A stretch of DNA of 64,000 nt from DATBHM01 sp963772375 (GTDB taxonomy: Bacteria; Actinomycetota; UBA4738; JACQTL01), in assembly GCA_963772375.1 (NCBI GenBank), contig CAVYXG010000004.1, positions 62,001-126,000 of the forward strand, in the 5' to 3' direction. Position 1 is the first letter of the stretch; each line of letters opens with the position of its first letter. Below the pieces are notes generated by a model. The model saw nothing but the letters and a program-made list of their open reading frames with translations. It had not been told where the DNA came from and made no database searches. Shown here in pieces: positions 51,443 to 58,650 of this stretch. A program made the position numbers and the translations under genes.

Positions 51443-52498
51443 TCAGTCCTTCGCGACCATCCACCACTCCACGAACCGCGAGGCCCGGCCGTCCGGTGCC
51501 AGGTCGATCACCCACAGGTTCGAGAAGGGCCCCGGGTCCGGGTCGTCCGGCTCCGTGTACGTCGTGAACCCCCGCACGAACGCGCGGTCGCCGTCGATGC
51601 CGAGGACCTCGTGCTCGAACGTCCACGTCCCGGAGTCGTCCTTGCGCTCCAGCCATTCGCGAACGATCGCCGCCCGGCCGTGCCAGGGCTCGCGGTACGG
51701 CGCCGTGAAGTAGTCCGCGTCGTCCGTGAACAGGTCCCCGATCTCCCCCGGGTCGTTCGAGTCCCACGCCCGGACGTACCGCTCGATCCAGTCCTCCACC
51801 GCCGCTCCCTCGATCATCGCATCCTCCTCCTGCACCAGGTCCGGGCGGTTGCGGCGTGTCTTGGCCAGCGCCGCCTCGCGTCGCCATCGTTCCACCTCGC
51901 CGTGGTGCCCCGATACCAGCACCTCCGGAACCTCCAGTCCCCGGAGCTTCCGCGGCCGCGTGTAGTGCGGGTGGTCGAGCAGCGCCGGGTCAGCGAACGA
52001 GTCCTGCGCCACCGACTCCTCTCGCCCGACGACGCCGGGCACCAGTCTCGTCACGGCCTCGAGGACCACCAGCGCGGGGATCTCCCCGCCCGAGAGCACG
52101 TAGTCGCCGATCGAGACCTCCTCGGCGGGGAGTCCCTCCACCACGCGTTCGTCCACGCCCTCGTACCGCCCGGCGACCAGGACGAGCCAGGGTTCCCCGG
52201 CGAGCTCCCGGACCAGCTGCTGGTCCAGACGGCGCCCCGCGGGCGACAGCAGCACCACGCGCTTCTCCCCGTCACCGAGGGACTCGAACGCCGCGAAGAT
52301 GGGTTCGGCCTTCATGACCATGCCGGGCCCGCCGCCGTAGGACGCGTCGTCGGTCGTTCGGTGCTTGTCGGTGGCGTGGTCGCGGATGTCGTGGACCCGG
52401 ACGTCCACCACCCCGTCGGCGATGGCCCGGCCCAGCAGCGACTCGCCGAGCGGCCCGGCGAAGATCCCGGGGAAGATGGTGAGGACGTCGACCCTCAC
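51443..52498 (-). CDS. trmD: tRNA (guanine-37-N1)-methyltransferase fused to an NTF2/SnoaL-like domain
   Basis: Residues 1-222 are a complete TrmD: VDVLTIFPGIF, the trefoil-knot SAM site (VLLSPAGRRLDQ, VAGRYEGVDERV, SIGDYVLSGGE) and the C-terminal helix ending RRNRPDL. There is no stop. After a five-residue linker residue M228 opens a 124-residue NTF2/SnoaL-like domain (WIERYVRAWDSNDPGEI, LFTDDADYFT, PWHGRAAIV, FVEWW). An AGGAGGA lies at 51822-51828, before ATG 51817, so the second domain may also be made alone. GTG 52498 overlaps the methyltransferase stop. Fusion partner and role unknown. Confidence 0.9.
   Translation of the reverse strand: MRVDVLTIFPGIFAGPLGESLLGRAIADGVVDVRVHDIRDHATDKHRTTDDASYGGGPGMVMKAEPIFAAFESLGDGEKRVVLLSPAGRRLDQQLVRELAGEPWLVLVAGRYEGVDERVVEGLPAEEVSIGDYVLSGGEIPALVVLEAVTRLVPGVVGREESVAQDSFADPALLDHPHYTRPRKLRGLEVPEVLVSGHHGEVERWRREAALAKTRRNRPDLVQEEDAMIEGAAVEDWIERYVRAWDSNDPGEIGDLFTDDADYFTAPYREPWHGRAAIVREWLERKDDSGTWTFEHEVLGIDGDRAFVRGFTTYTEPDDPDPGPFSNLWVIDLAPDGRASRFVEWWMVAKD
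51822..51828 (-). promoter_or_regulatory. Internal Shine-Dalgarno inside the trmD fusion gene
   Basis: AGGAGGA sits 4-5 nt before an in-frame ATG at 51817, exactly at the border between TrmD and the NTF2-like domain. It suggests internal translation initiation, either a relic of two separate genes or a way to make a free NTF2-like protein. Confidence 0.6.
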
Positions 52499-53253
52499 GA
52501 ACCCGGGTCGAGCTCGTACACGCTCACGTGGCGGGGGTTGACCCCGGTGTACAGCTCGCCGTCCCAGCCGCCCCACCGGTCGCGCAGACGCAGGCCGCCC
52601 AGCCTCGCCATGAGGTCGAGCTCGGCCGGGTACGCGTACCGCAGCTTCACCGGGTAGGTGGCGATCGGCTTGCCCTCCTCGATGCGCAACTGCAGCACCT
52701 GGACGGTCTGCGTTCCCGGGTCGTGCCTCGAAGCCAGCAGCACGGCGTTGTCGACGCCGACCTCGAGCGTCTCGAAGCGCTGCCCGAGGTTGAACCTCGT
52801 CGTGTCCGGCAGGAACGCCTCCAGGACGAACATGCCGTCGTCGGTCATGTGCTTCGCCACGTTCGCGAAGCAGCGCATCTGGTCCTCCTGCGTGACCAGG
52901 GCGAAGATCGTGTTGAACACGAGGTAGATGAGGCGGTAGCGGCCCTCGACGGGTACCTCGGCGAAGTCGCCCATGGTGACCGGGATGTCGGCTCCCCCCG
53001 GCTTCGCGTGGAGCTTGGCCACCATCTGCTCGGAGATGTCGATCCCGTGGACCTCGACGCCCATCTCCGTGAGCGGGAGCGCCACCCGGCCGGTGCCGAT
53101 GGCGAGCTCGAGTGCGGTTCCGCCGTCGGCCAGGTCGGCCAGCTTGCCGGCGATGGTCTCGCCGTCGACCACCAGGCCGAGGCCGGCCGTCCAGTCGTCG
53201 TAGATGTCGGCCCAGCGCTCGCCGTAGGTCTCGGCCGTGTACTCGTCCGCCAT
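52495..53253 (-). CDS. Class I SAM-dependent methyltransferase
   Basis: A 252-residue methyltransferase with motif I ALELAIGTGRVALPL, the acidic residue in VEVHGIDISEQM, and the motif VTMGDFAEVPVEGRYRLIYLVFNT. It resembles small-molecule methyltransferases of the Methyltransf_25 group; the substrate is unknown. It lies between arfB and trmD, where most genomes have nothing. ATG 53253 follows a TACGCT box by 8 nt, so it may start a leaderless transcript running into trmD. Confidence 0.88.
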   Translation of the reverse strand: MADEYTAETYGERWADIYDDWTAGLGLVVDGETIAGKLADLADGGTALELAIGTGRVALPLTEMGVEVHGIDISEQMVAKLHAKPGGADIPVTMGDFAEVPVEGRYRLIYLVFNTIFALVTQEDQMRCFANVAKHMTDDGMFVLEAFLPDTTRFNLGQRFETLEVGVDNAVLLASRHDPGTQTVQVLQLRIEEGKPIATYPVKLRYAYPAELDLMARLGGLRLRDRWGGWDGELYTGVNPRHVSVYELDPGS

Positions 53254-53261
53254 TGGCCGAC

Positions 53262-53267
53262 AGCGTA
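53262..53267 (-). promoter_or_regulatory. Probable -10 box of a leaderless promoter (methyltransferase-trmD)
   Basis: TACGCT ends 8 nt before ATG 53253; no Shine-Dalgarno between. Inference from spacing. Confidence 0.4.
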
Positions 53268-53283
53268 GTCCCGCCCGGGAACC

Positions 53284-53697
53284 TCAGTCCTCGGTCGCGG
53301 CCGGCCTCCGGCGGCGGGCCTTGGCCTGGGAGCGCAGGCGCTTGTCGGCGAGCCGCCGGCGCACCGCGGCCCGGCCGGGGCGGGTCAGCCTCCGGGTTCG
53401 GCGGGGCCGTGCCGCCCCGTCCAGCCGCTCCGCCAGCCGTCCCAGGGCGGCCTCGCGATTGCGCAGCTGGGACCGCTCGGTCGCGGCCACGATGCGCAGC
53501 GAATCGCCGAACCGCTCCCGAACCCGGCGCACGTCGTCCACCTGCCCCTCGATCGCCGTCAGGTCGACGACGAGCTCCACACGGCTGTCCGTGGTGTTCA
53601 CTCCCTGGCCCCCGGGTCCCGTTCCGCGCGAGAACCGCCACGTCAATGCGTCCGCGGGGACCACGATCCCTCCCGGAGTCACCAGGTCGCCGTCCAT
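53284..53697 (-). CDS. arfB: ArfB-like peptidyl-tRNA hydrolase (ribosome rescue)
   Basis: A 137-residue class I release-factor-like protein with the GGQ motif in RGTGPGGQGVNTTDSRVEL and a long basic C-terminal tail (RRLADKRLRSQAKARRRR), the part that enters the empty mRNA channel of stalled ribosomes in ArfB. It releases peptides from non-stop ribosomes. It starts at ATG 53697, 21 bp after rimM. Confidence 0.94.
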   Translation of the reverse strand: MDGDLVTPGGIVVPADALTWRFSRGTGPGGQGVNTTDSRVELVVDLTAIEGQVDDVRRVRERFGDSLRIVAATERSQLRNREAALGRLAERLDGAARPRRTRRLTRPGRAAVRRRLADKRLRSQAKARRRRPAATED

Positions 53698-53718
53698 GCA
53701 CTCCGCCTTCCGTCCCGG

Positions 53719-54279
53719 TCAGGCGGGGTCGCCCGAGGCCGCGTTCGTGGAGCCGGGCTCCGTCGTCGTCGTCAGGCCGGGCACGTCCCGGACGACCACC
53801 ATCCGGCGCGCGATGTCGACCGACACGACCACGTCCTTCAGGGCGGGAACGAGCACCTCGTCGTCCGGAGGACCGGTCACCCAGATGTCGTTGGCGACAC
53901 CGAGCACCACCTCGCGGATCGCTCCCAGCGTGCGTCCGGAATCGGTGACCACCTCGCACCCCACCAGCTGGTGCGGCCAGAACGACCCCTCGGGCAGCTC
54001 GGGCGCGTCCTCCTCGCGAATGAACAGGTACCGCCCGGTCAACTGCTCTGCCGCCGTGCGGTTGGCCACACCGTCGAACGTGACCAGCAGCCGGCCACGG
54101 TCCGGTCTCGTGGACGCGACGGTCAGCGTTCGTCCGTCCTCGAGATGCAGCTCGGAACCCGGTTCGAACCGGGATCCCACCTCGGAGAGCACCAGCACGG
54201 TGACCTCGCCGCGGAGGCCGTGGGCCTTGGTGACCTTGCCGGCGACGAGACCGGGCGACGGCGTGCCGCCCTTCGCCAC
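53719..54279 (-). CDS. rimM: 16S rRNA processing protein RimM
   Basis: A 186-residue 30S assembly factor with AGKVTKAHGLRGEVTV at the N-terminus and a PRC-barrel (LVGCEVVTDSGRTLGAIREVV, LVPALKDVVVSVD). It follows khpA by 2 bp in the order rpsP-khpA-rimM, which is usual for actinobacteria. Confidence 0.97.
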   Translation of the reverse strand: MAKGGTPSPGLVAGKVTKAHGLRGEVTVLVLSEVGSRFEPGSELHLEDGRTLTVASTRPDRGRLLVTFDGVANRTAAEQLTGRYLFIREEDAPELPEGSFWPHQLVGCEVVTDSGRTLGAIREVVLGVANDIWVTGPPDDEVLVPALKDVVVSVDIARRMVVVRDVPGLTTTTEPGSTNAASGDPA

Positions 54280-54281
54280 GG

Positions 54282-54512
54282 CTACTCGACGATCTCGACG
54301 ATCGTGCCCAAGCCCTCGCGGGTTCCGGCCACGCGGACGATCGTCCGGATGGCGCGGGCGGTTCGACCGCCTCGGCCGATCACCTTGCCCATGTCATCGG
54401 GCGCGACGAACAGCCGAAGGATCACGCCTCGGTCGTCGGGCTCGGCCTCGACCCGGACGCGGTCCGGATCGTCGACGATACTCCTGGCCAGGAACGCCAG
54501 GACGTCGCTCAG
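54282..54512 (-). CDS. khpA: KH-domain RNA-binding protein KhpA
   Basis: A 76-residue KH protein between rpsP and rimM. The core GKVIGRGGRTARAIRTIV carries the GxxG loop; the start SDVLAFLARSIVDDPDRV aligns with KhpA N-termini. KhpA binds RNA, often with KhpB. No ATG, GTG or TTG occurs upstream of the conserved start; the only candidate is CTG 54512, which overlaps the TGA that ends rpsP in its corrected frame (CTGA), the pattern used by other genes here. Not in frame with the long rpsP frame. Confidence 0.85.
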   Translation of the reverse strand: MSDVLAFLARSIVDDPDRVRVEAEPDDRGVILRLFVAPDDMGKVIGRGGRTARAIRTIVRVAGTREGLGTIVEIVE

Positions 54513-54843
54513 GAGCCCGGCTTCGTCGCCGTCTTCGCGGGCGTCGCCGTCGAGGTCTTTTCGGCTTCTTCGCCGGCGCCGGCTTCGTCGCCTCGAACTT
54601 CTCCCAGATCCCGACCTTCGTCATCAGGTTCTGGACCGCCTCGCTGGGCTGGGCCCCCTTGCTCAGCCATTCGAGCGCCCTCTCTTCGTCGATCTCGATG
54701 AGCGACGGGTCCTCCAGGGGGTGGTACTTCCCGATGGCCTCGATGAACCGGCCATCCCGCGGCGAGCGCTGGTCGGCCACCACCACCCGGTAGAACGGGC
54801 GCTTCTTGGCACCCAGCCGTCGCAACCTGATCCGAACCGCCAC
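54509..54843 (-). CDS. rpsP: 30S ribosomal protein S16, with a one-base frameshift near the end
   Basis: Matches S16 (VRIRLRRLGAKKRPFYRVVVAD, LSKGAQPSEAVQNLM). After KKPK the frame turns into an Arg-rich string that runs on into khpA (to 54394). One extra A at the A4 run 54558-54561 restores a normal end, KTSTATPAKTATKPGS, and a stop at 54509. The cause is either a sequencing/assembly error or a -1 programmed frameshift. GTG 54843 has AAGGAG upstream. The essential core is intact either way. Confidence 0.93.
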
Positions 54844-54869
54844 TCTCGAGTGCTCCTTCCGATGCGCCG

Positions 54870-56225
54870 CTAGCGCCCCACGCCCGGCATCCCCGGGAAC
54901 CCTCCCGGGAGCTTCGGCATTCGGCGGCCGGCGCCCATCATCGACCTCATCATCTTGCGCGCCTGCTCGAACTCCTTGAGCAGGGCGTTCACGTCGGCGG
55001 TCGTGGTGCCCGAACCGCGGGCGATCCGCAGGCGCCGACTGCCGTGGATGATAGCGGGGTTCCGGCGCTCCTCCACGGTCATGGAGCTGATGATGGCCTC
55101 GGCCTGCCCGATCTGCTTCTCGTCGACCTCGAGGTCCTTGAGCTGCCCGAGCGCGCCACGTCCGGGCATCCCGGGGAGCATCGCCAGGATGTCCTGGAGC
55201 GGGCCGAGCTTCTTCATCTCCCGCATCTGGGTCAGGAAGTCCTCCAGCGTGAACTGGTTCTGGAGCATCCGCTGGGCGGCCTCCTGGGCCTTCTCCTGGT
55301 CGATGGTCTGCTCGGCCTTCTCGATCAGGGTGAGCACGTCGCCCATGCCCAGGATGCGCTGCGCCATGCGGTCGGGATGGAACGGCTCGAGGTCCTTGGG
55401 CTTCTCCCCCACGCCCGCGAAGAAGATCGGGCGCCCGGTGACGCCGGTGATGCTCAACGCGGCGCCGCCGCGCGCGTCGCCGTCGAGCTTCGTGAGCACG
55501 AACCCCGTGGTGTCCACCTCGTGCATGAACGCCCGGGCCTGCACGACGGCGTCCTGGCCGGTCATGGCGTCGCAGGCCATCAGGACCTGGTGCGGCCGGA
55601 TCGCGTCGCGGACCCGGCGGGCCTGCTTCATCATCTCCTGGTCGACGTGCAGCCGGCCGGCGGTGTCGACGATGACCACGTCGAGCCCGCGCCGCTGCGC
55701 CTCCTTGACCGCGTTCTTCGCGACCTTCTCGGGCTCCTTGCCCTCGGAGACGACGGGAACGCCGGTCTCCTGGCCTAGGACGAACAGCTGCTCGACGGCG
55801 CCGGGCCGTTGGAGGTCGGCGGCGACCAGCAGCGGATGCTTGCCCTTCTCCTTGAACTGGAGCGCGAGCTTGGCGGAGGCGGTCGTCTTCCCCGAACCCT
55901 GGACGCCGGCCATCATGATGATCGCCGGGTTGGCTCCGGGCAGGGTGAATGGCTTGTACTCGCCGCCCAGCGTCTCGGTGAGCTCGTCGCGGACGACCTT
56001 GATCACCTGCTGCGCCGGCGTCAGCGACTTCATGACCTCGTCGCCGGTCGCTCTTGCCCGCACCCGGTCGAGGAACGCGTCCACGACCTCGACGGCGGCG
56101 TCGGCCTCGAGCAGCGCGGTCCGGATGTCGCCGAGCGCGGAGTCGATCTGCTTGGGGTGCAGCTTCCCCCGCGACCGCAGCTTGGTGAAGACGACGTCGA
56201 ACCGCTTGGTCAGGGTGTCGAACAT
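54870..56225 (-). CDS. ffh: Signal recognition particle protein Ffh
   Basis: The SRP54 GTPase that binds signal sequences and SRP RNA. The 451-residue protein has the N domain, G domain with GVQGSGKTT, DTAGRLHVD and TKLDGDARGGAAL, and the Met-rich M domain (LTQMREMKKL, MLPGMPGR, RRLRIARGSGTTTADVN, FEQARKMMRSM). ATG 56225. Its receptor gene ftsY lies 750 bp away, separated by vapBC. Confidence 0.97.
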   Translation of the reverse strand: MFDTLTKRFDVVFTKLRSRGKLHPKQIDSALGDIRTALLEADAAVEVVDAFLDRVRARATGDEVMKSLTPAQQVIKVVRDELTETLGGEYKPFTLPGANPAIIMMAGVQGSGKTTASAKLALQFKEKGKHPLLVAADLQRPGAVEQLFVLGQETGVPVVSEGKEPEKVAKNAVKEAQRRGLDVVIVDTAGRLHVDQEMMKQARRVRDAIRPHQVLMACDAMTGQDAVVQARAFMHEVDTTGFVLTKLDGDARGGAALSITGVTGRPIFFAGVGEKPKDLEPFHPDRMAQRILGMGDVLTLIEKAEQTIDQEKAQEAAQRMLQNQFTLEDFLTQMREMKKLGPLQDILAMLPGMPGRGALGQLKDLEVDEKQIGQAEAIISSMTVEERRNPAIIHGSRRLRIARGSGTTTADVNALLKEFEQARKMMRSMMGAGRRMPKLPGGFPGMPGVGR

Positions 56226-56320
56226 GTGCCAGCCAGTCTACCGAGCGCCTCGAACGAGCCGGCTCCATCCTCCGGGAGCCACCGAAGACCGAGTACGCCG
56301 CGGATCGAACGCCTGACGGC

Positions 56321-56692
56321 TCAGTAGGGCGGCTTGAGTGACCGGAACATCGGAAAGTGCTTCACATTGAGGGTCCAGAGTGGCACGTTGAGATCGTCTC
56401 GAGTCGCGGCGATCACGTAGTCGACGACATCGATCGAGCGATGGCTCCGCCGGTACCTCCGGGCATACGCGGCAGCGTCGTCCGCGATGTGGTTCGAGAC
56501 CTCGATCCACCGAATCGCCGAGAGCAGTCTCGATGTCTCGATGTCCTCACTCGGGAGCATTCCGGCGACGATCTCGACCCGGGTCAAGACCGTTCCGAAC
56601 AAGGGCTCACCTTCGCGCCGCTCCCGCGCGATCAGGTTGCGGGCTTGCTCGACTCCCCGGAGATGATCGATCAGGATGGAGGTGTCAACCAG
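56321..56692 (-). CDS. vapC: VapC-type PIN-domain toxin ribonuclease
   Basis: A PIN-domain RNase of about 123 residues with the acidic residues of the active site: VDTSILIDHLRG at the start, TRVEIVAG, and DVVDYVIAATRDD. It ends NVKHFPMFRSL. It overlaps the end of vapB. No ATG, GTG or TTG sits at the expected start; CTG 56692 directly precedes the first conserved residues. A far-upstream ATG would overlap vapB deeply. The base composition is visibly less GC-rich than the neighbours, which fits horizontal arrival. Confidence 0.85.
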   Translation of the reverse strand: MVDTSILIDHLRGVEQARNLIARERREGEPLFGTVLTRVEIVAGMLPSEDIETSRLLSAIRWIEVSNHIADDAAAYARRYRRSHRSIDVVDYVIAATRDDLNVPLWTLNVKHFPMFRSLKPPY

Positions 56693-56942
56693 CGCGGCCG
56701 TCGCGGTCCTCCAGCCTGCTCCCCAAGCCCCGGCGGAGGCGTTCGACATAGGTGAAGCCATCGAAGTCGCGGTCCTTCCAGACTCCGAAGCTCTGTTCGA
56801 TCGCCGCGAGGTCCCGGGCAACATACGCGCGGTCCAGGGCACGCCTGACGAGTTCGGACATCGACAGCCCGGTCTCGTCCGAGATGGCCTGGAGCATCCG
56901 GTACTGGTCGTCGTTCAGGGTGATCTGGGTCCGGTGCGTCAT
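56685..56942 (-). CDS. vapB: VapB-type ribbon-helix-helix antitoxin
   Basis: An 85-residue antitoxin. The first ~40 residues form a ribbon-helix-helix (TQITLNDDQYRMLQAI, GLSMSELVRRALD), the rest should wrap the toxin. ATG 56942 lies in a perfect palindrome and 6 nt after a TAGCAT -10 box. The toxin gene follows with an overlap. Confidence 0.88.
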   Translation of the reverse strand: MTHRTQITLNDDQYRMLQAISDETGLSMSELVRRALDRAYVARDLAAIEQSFGVWKDRDFDGFTYVERLRRGLGSRLEDRDGRAG

Positions 56943-56959
56943 GATGTAATGCTACATCA
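56942..56959. promoter_or_regulatory. Palindromic operator and -10 box at the vapB start
   Basis: TGATGTA, ATGC, TACATCA: perfect 7-bp arms with a 4-nt spacer, covering the first base of the vapB start codon and the -10 TAGCAT (56949-56954). Such a site is right for autorepression by the VapBC complex. -10 spacing indicates leaderless transcription. Confidence 0.7.
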
Positions 56960-56973
56960 GACCGCGGGACCGA

Positions 56974-58056
56974 TCAGCCGGCGAGGAGGTTGTTCGCGAA
57001 GGCCTGCGGGTCGAAGGGCTGGAGGTCGCCGACCTGTTCCCCCGTGCCGACCAGCTTGACCGGGACGTCGAGCTCCTCGCGGACCGCGAGGACGATGCCG
57101 CCCTTGGCCGTGCCGTCGAGCTTGGTCAGTGCGACGCCTGTGAGCGGAACCGCCTTGGTGAACTCACGGGCCTGGGCGATGCCGTTCTGCCCGGTCGTCG
57201 CGTCGATCACCAGGAGGATGTCCTCGATGTCGCCGGCGGCCTTGACGAGCACCCGCTTGACCTTCTCGAGCTCCGCCATGAGCGGCTGCCGCGTGTGCAG
57301 GCGGCCGGCCGTGTCGACGATCAGCACGTCGTCGCCCCTGGCCTTCGCCGACTGCACCGCGTCGAACGCCACCGCGCCCGGGTCGGCGCCGCGCGTCTGC
57401 GTCACGATGTGCGCGCCCGAGCGCTCGGCCCAGATCGTGAGCTGCTCCCCCGCCGCGGCCCGGAACGTGTCACTGTTGGCCAGGCCGACCTTCAGCCCCC
57501 GCTGACCGAGCAGCGCGGCGAGCTTGCCGATCGTCGTCGACTTCCCGGCGCCGTTCACGCCGACCACCATGATCACGGACAGCTCACCGGGCTTCAGGTG
57601 GAGGTCGCTGTCGCCCCCGAGAACGCTGGCGATCTCCTGCGCCATCAGCGCCGCCGGATCCGACGAGCCGTCCTCGTAGCGTTCCTTCACCCGGGACACC
57701 AGGATCGTCGCGGCGGTCGGCCCGACGTCGGCCCGGATCAGGAGATCCTCGAGCCGAGCCCATTCCTCGGCCGTCGCCTTATTGCCGGCGAACAGCGCCC
57801 GGATCCGGGACCCCAGCCCCTCTCCACGAACAGCAGGCGGGCGGGTCGGGGTCGGCGCCGTGGGCGCGGCCGGCCTGGCCGGCGGCTCCTTCGCGGATGG
57901 CGATGGCTCCTCGCGGGTCTTGATCGGTGGCGCGCGAAGTCCGCGTGCCGGCCGCTCCTCGCCGGACTCCCGCCGGCGCGTGCGCGAACGCATGGCCAGG
58001 GCCAGGATCATTCCGAACACCAACCCGATGGCCACGGCGACGAGGAACGCGATCAC
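56974..58056 (-). CDS. ftsY: SRP receptor FtsY
   Basis: Membrane-associated GTPase that docks the SRP. The 360-residue protein has one N-terminal TM (about 1-22), a Pro/Ala/Arg linker to about residue 80, the N domain and the G domain with GVNGAGKSTT, DTFRAAAGEQL, DTAGRLHT, TKLDGTAKGG. It starts at ATG 58056. It is 31 bp upstream of vapB. Confidence 0.97.
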   Translation of the reverse strand: MIAFLVAVAIGLVFGMILALAMRSRTRRRESGEERPARGLRAPPIKTREEPSPSAKEPPARPAAPTAPTPTRPPAVRGEGLGSRIRALFAGNKATAEEWARLEDLLIRADVGPTAATILVSRVKERYEDGSSDPAALMAQEIASVLGGDSDLHLKPGELSVIMVVGVNGAGKSTTIGKLAALLGQRGLKVGLANSDTFRAAAGEQLTIWAERSGAHIVTQTRGADPGAVAFDAVQSAKARGDDVLIVDTAGRLHTRQPLMAELEKVKRVLVKAAGDIEDILLVIDATTGQNGIAQAREFTKAVPLTGVALTKLDGTAKGGIVLAVREELDVPVKLVGTGEQVGDLQPFDPQAFANNLLAG

Positions 58057-58112
58057 GAGGGGAGGCTAGCAAGAGCCCGATCCGGGCAGGCATTCCCGCA
58101 GGTCGAGGGCGT

Positions 58113-58364
58113 TCACTCGGCCGCTTCGGCAACGCCGGCATCGGTCGGACGCCACCACGACCACCCGTCGGCCATCTCGGCCTCGGCGTACCCGTCGGAC
58201 CGCAGCCGTCGGAGGTTCGCCCCCGCGGCGTGGCTGGTGGCACGCTGACGCATCCCCCGGCGGTCGCTCAGCACGGCCGCGACCTCGCGGGCATTGACCC
58301 ACCGGCGTCCGAAACCGGACGCCTCCACCAGGGCACGGAGCCAGGCAGCGCGAACGCTGTCCAC
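58113..58364 (-). CDS. Small winged-helix-like protein, function unknown
   Basis: An 83-residue protein. The pattern VNAREVAAVLSDRRGMRQRATSHAAG, then LRRLRSDGYAEAEM and a Trp-rich strand, looks like a compact winged helix (helix-turn-helix plus wing), but I cannot name a family. GTG 58364 is preceded by GGAGGG at 9 nt. It is upstream of ftsY on the same strand, 56 bp away. Confidence 0.6.
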   Translation of the reverse strand: MDSVRAAWLRALVEASGFGRRWVNAREVAAVLSDRRGMRQRATSHAAGANLRRLRSDGYAEAEMADGWSWWRPTDAGVAEAAE

Positions 58365-58473
58365 GACGACAATCCCTCCGGGCCTTTCCGTCCGAGGCGA
58401 GTCTAAGCGGTACAAGCTCGCCGGGGCGAATCCGGCATTGACCTTGCAGCCCACGGGGGCCAGACTCCGGCGC

Positions 58474-58644
58474 ATGGGCATGCACATCGACCCCGTTCCC
58501 ACCGGCAACCCCGAGTTCAACGAGAACGAGCTCGAGGAGCAGGACCTGGAACGGCGCTACGAGCGGGCCATGGCCGAGCAACAGGCCGAGACCGCCGAGC
58601 CGAAGAAGCCCGGGTTCTTCGCCCGGCTGTTCGGCAAGAAGTAG
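58474..58644 (+). CDS. Small hypothetical protein with amphipathic end
   Basis: A 56-residue acidic protein (NPEFNENELEEQDLERRYERAMAEQQ region, mostly helical) ending KKPGFFARLFGKK, a short basic-aromatic segment that could touch a membrane. Start is ATG 58474 or ATG 58480. It is convergent with smc (6 bp between stops) and divergent from the winged-helix gene. No family recognised. Confidence 0.5.
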   Translation: MGMHIDPVPTGNPEFNENELEEQDLERRYERAMAEQQAETAEPKKPGFFARLFGKK

Positions 58645-58650
58645 CCGGCG

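Noticed and set aside
51443..51817. NTF2-like gene annotated as separate from trmD
   Set aside because: No stop codon separates them, so the primary call is a fusion; the internal start is recorded as a site and a finding.
54160..54180. GGTTCGAACC-like string resembling a tRNA T-loop
   Set aside because: Lies inside rimM codons and no acceptor, D or anticodon arms surround it.
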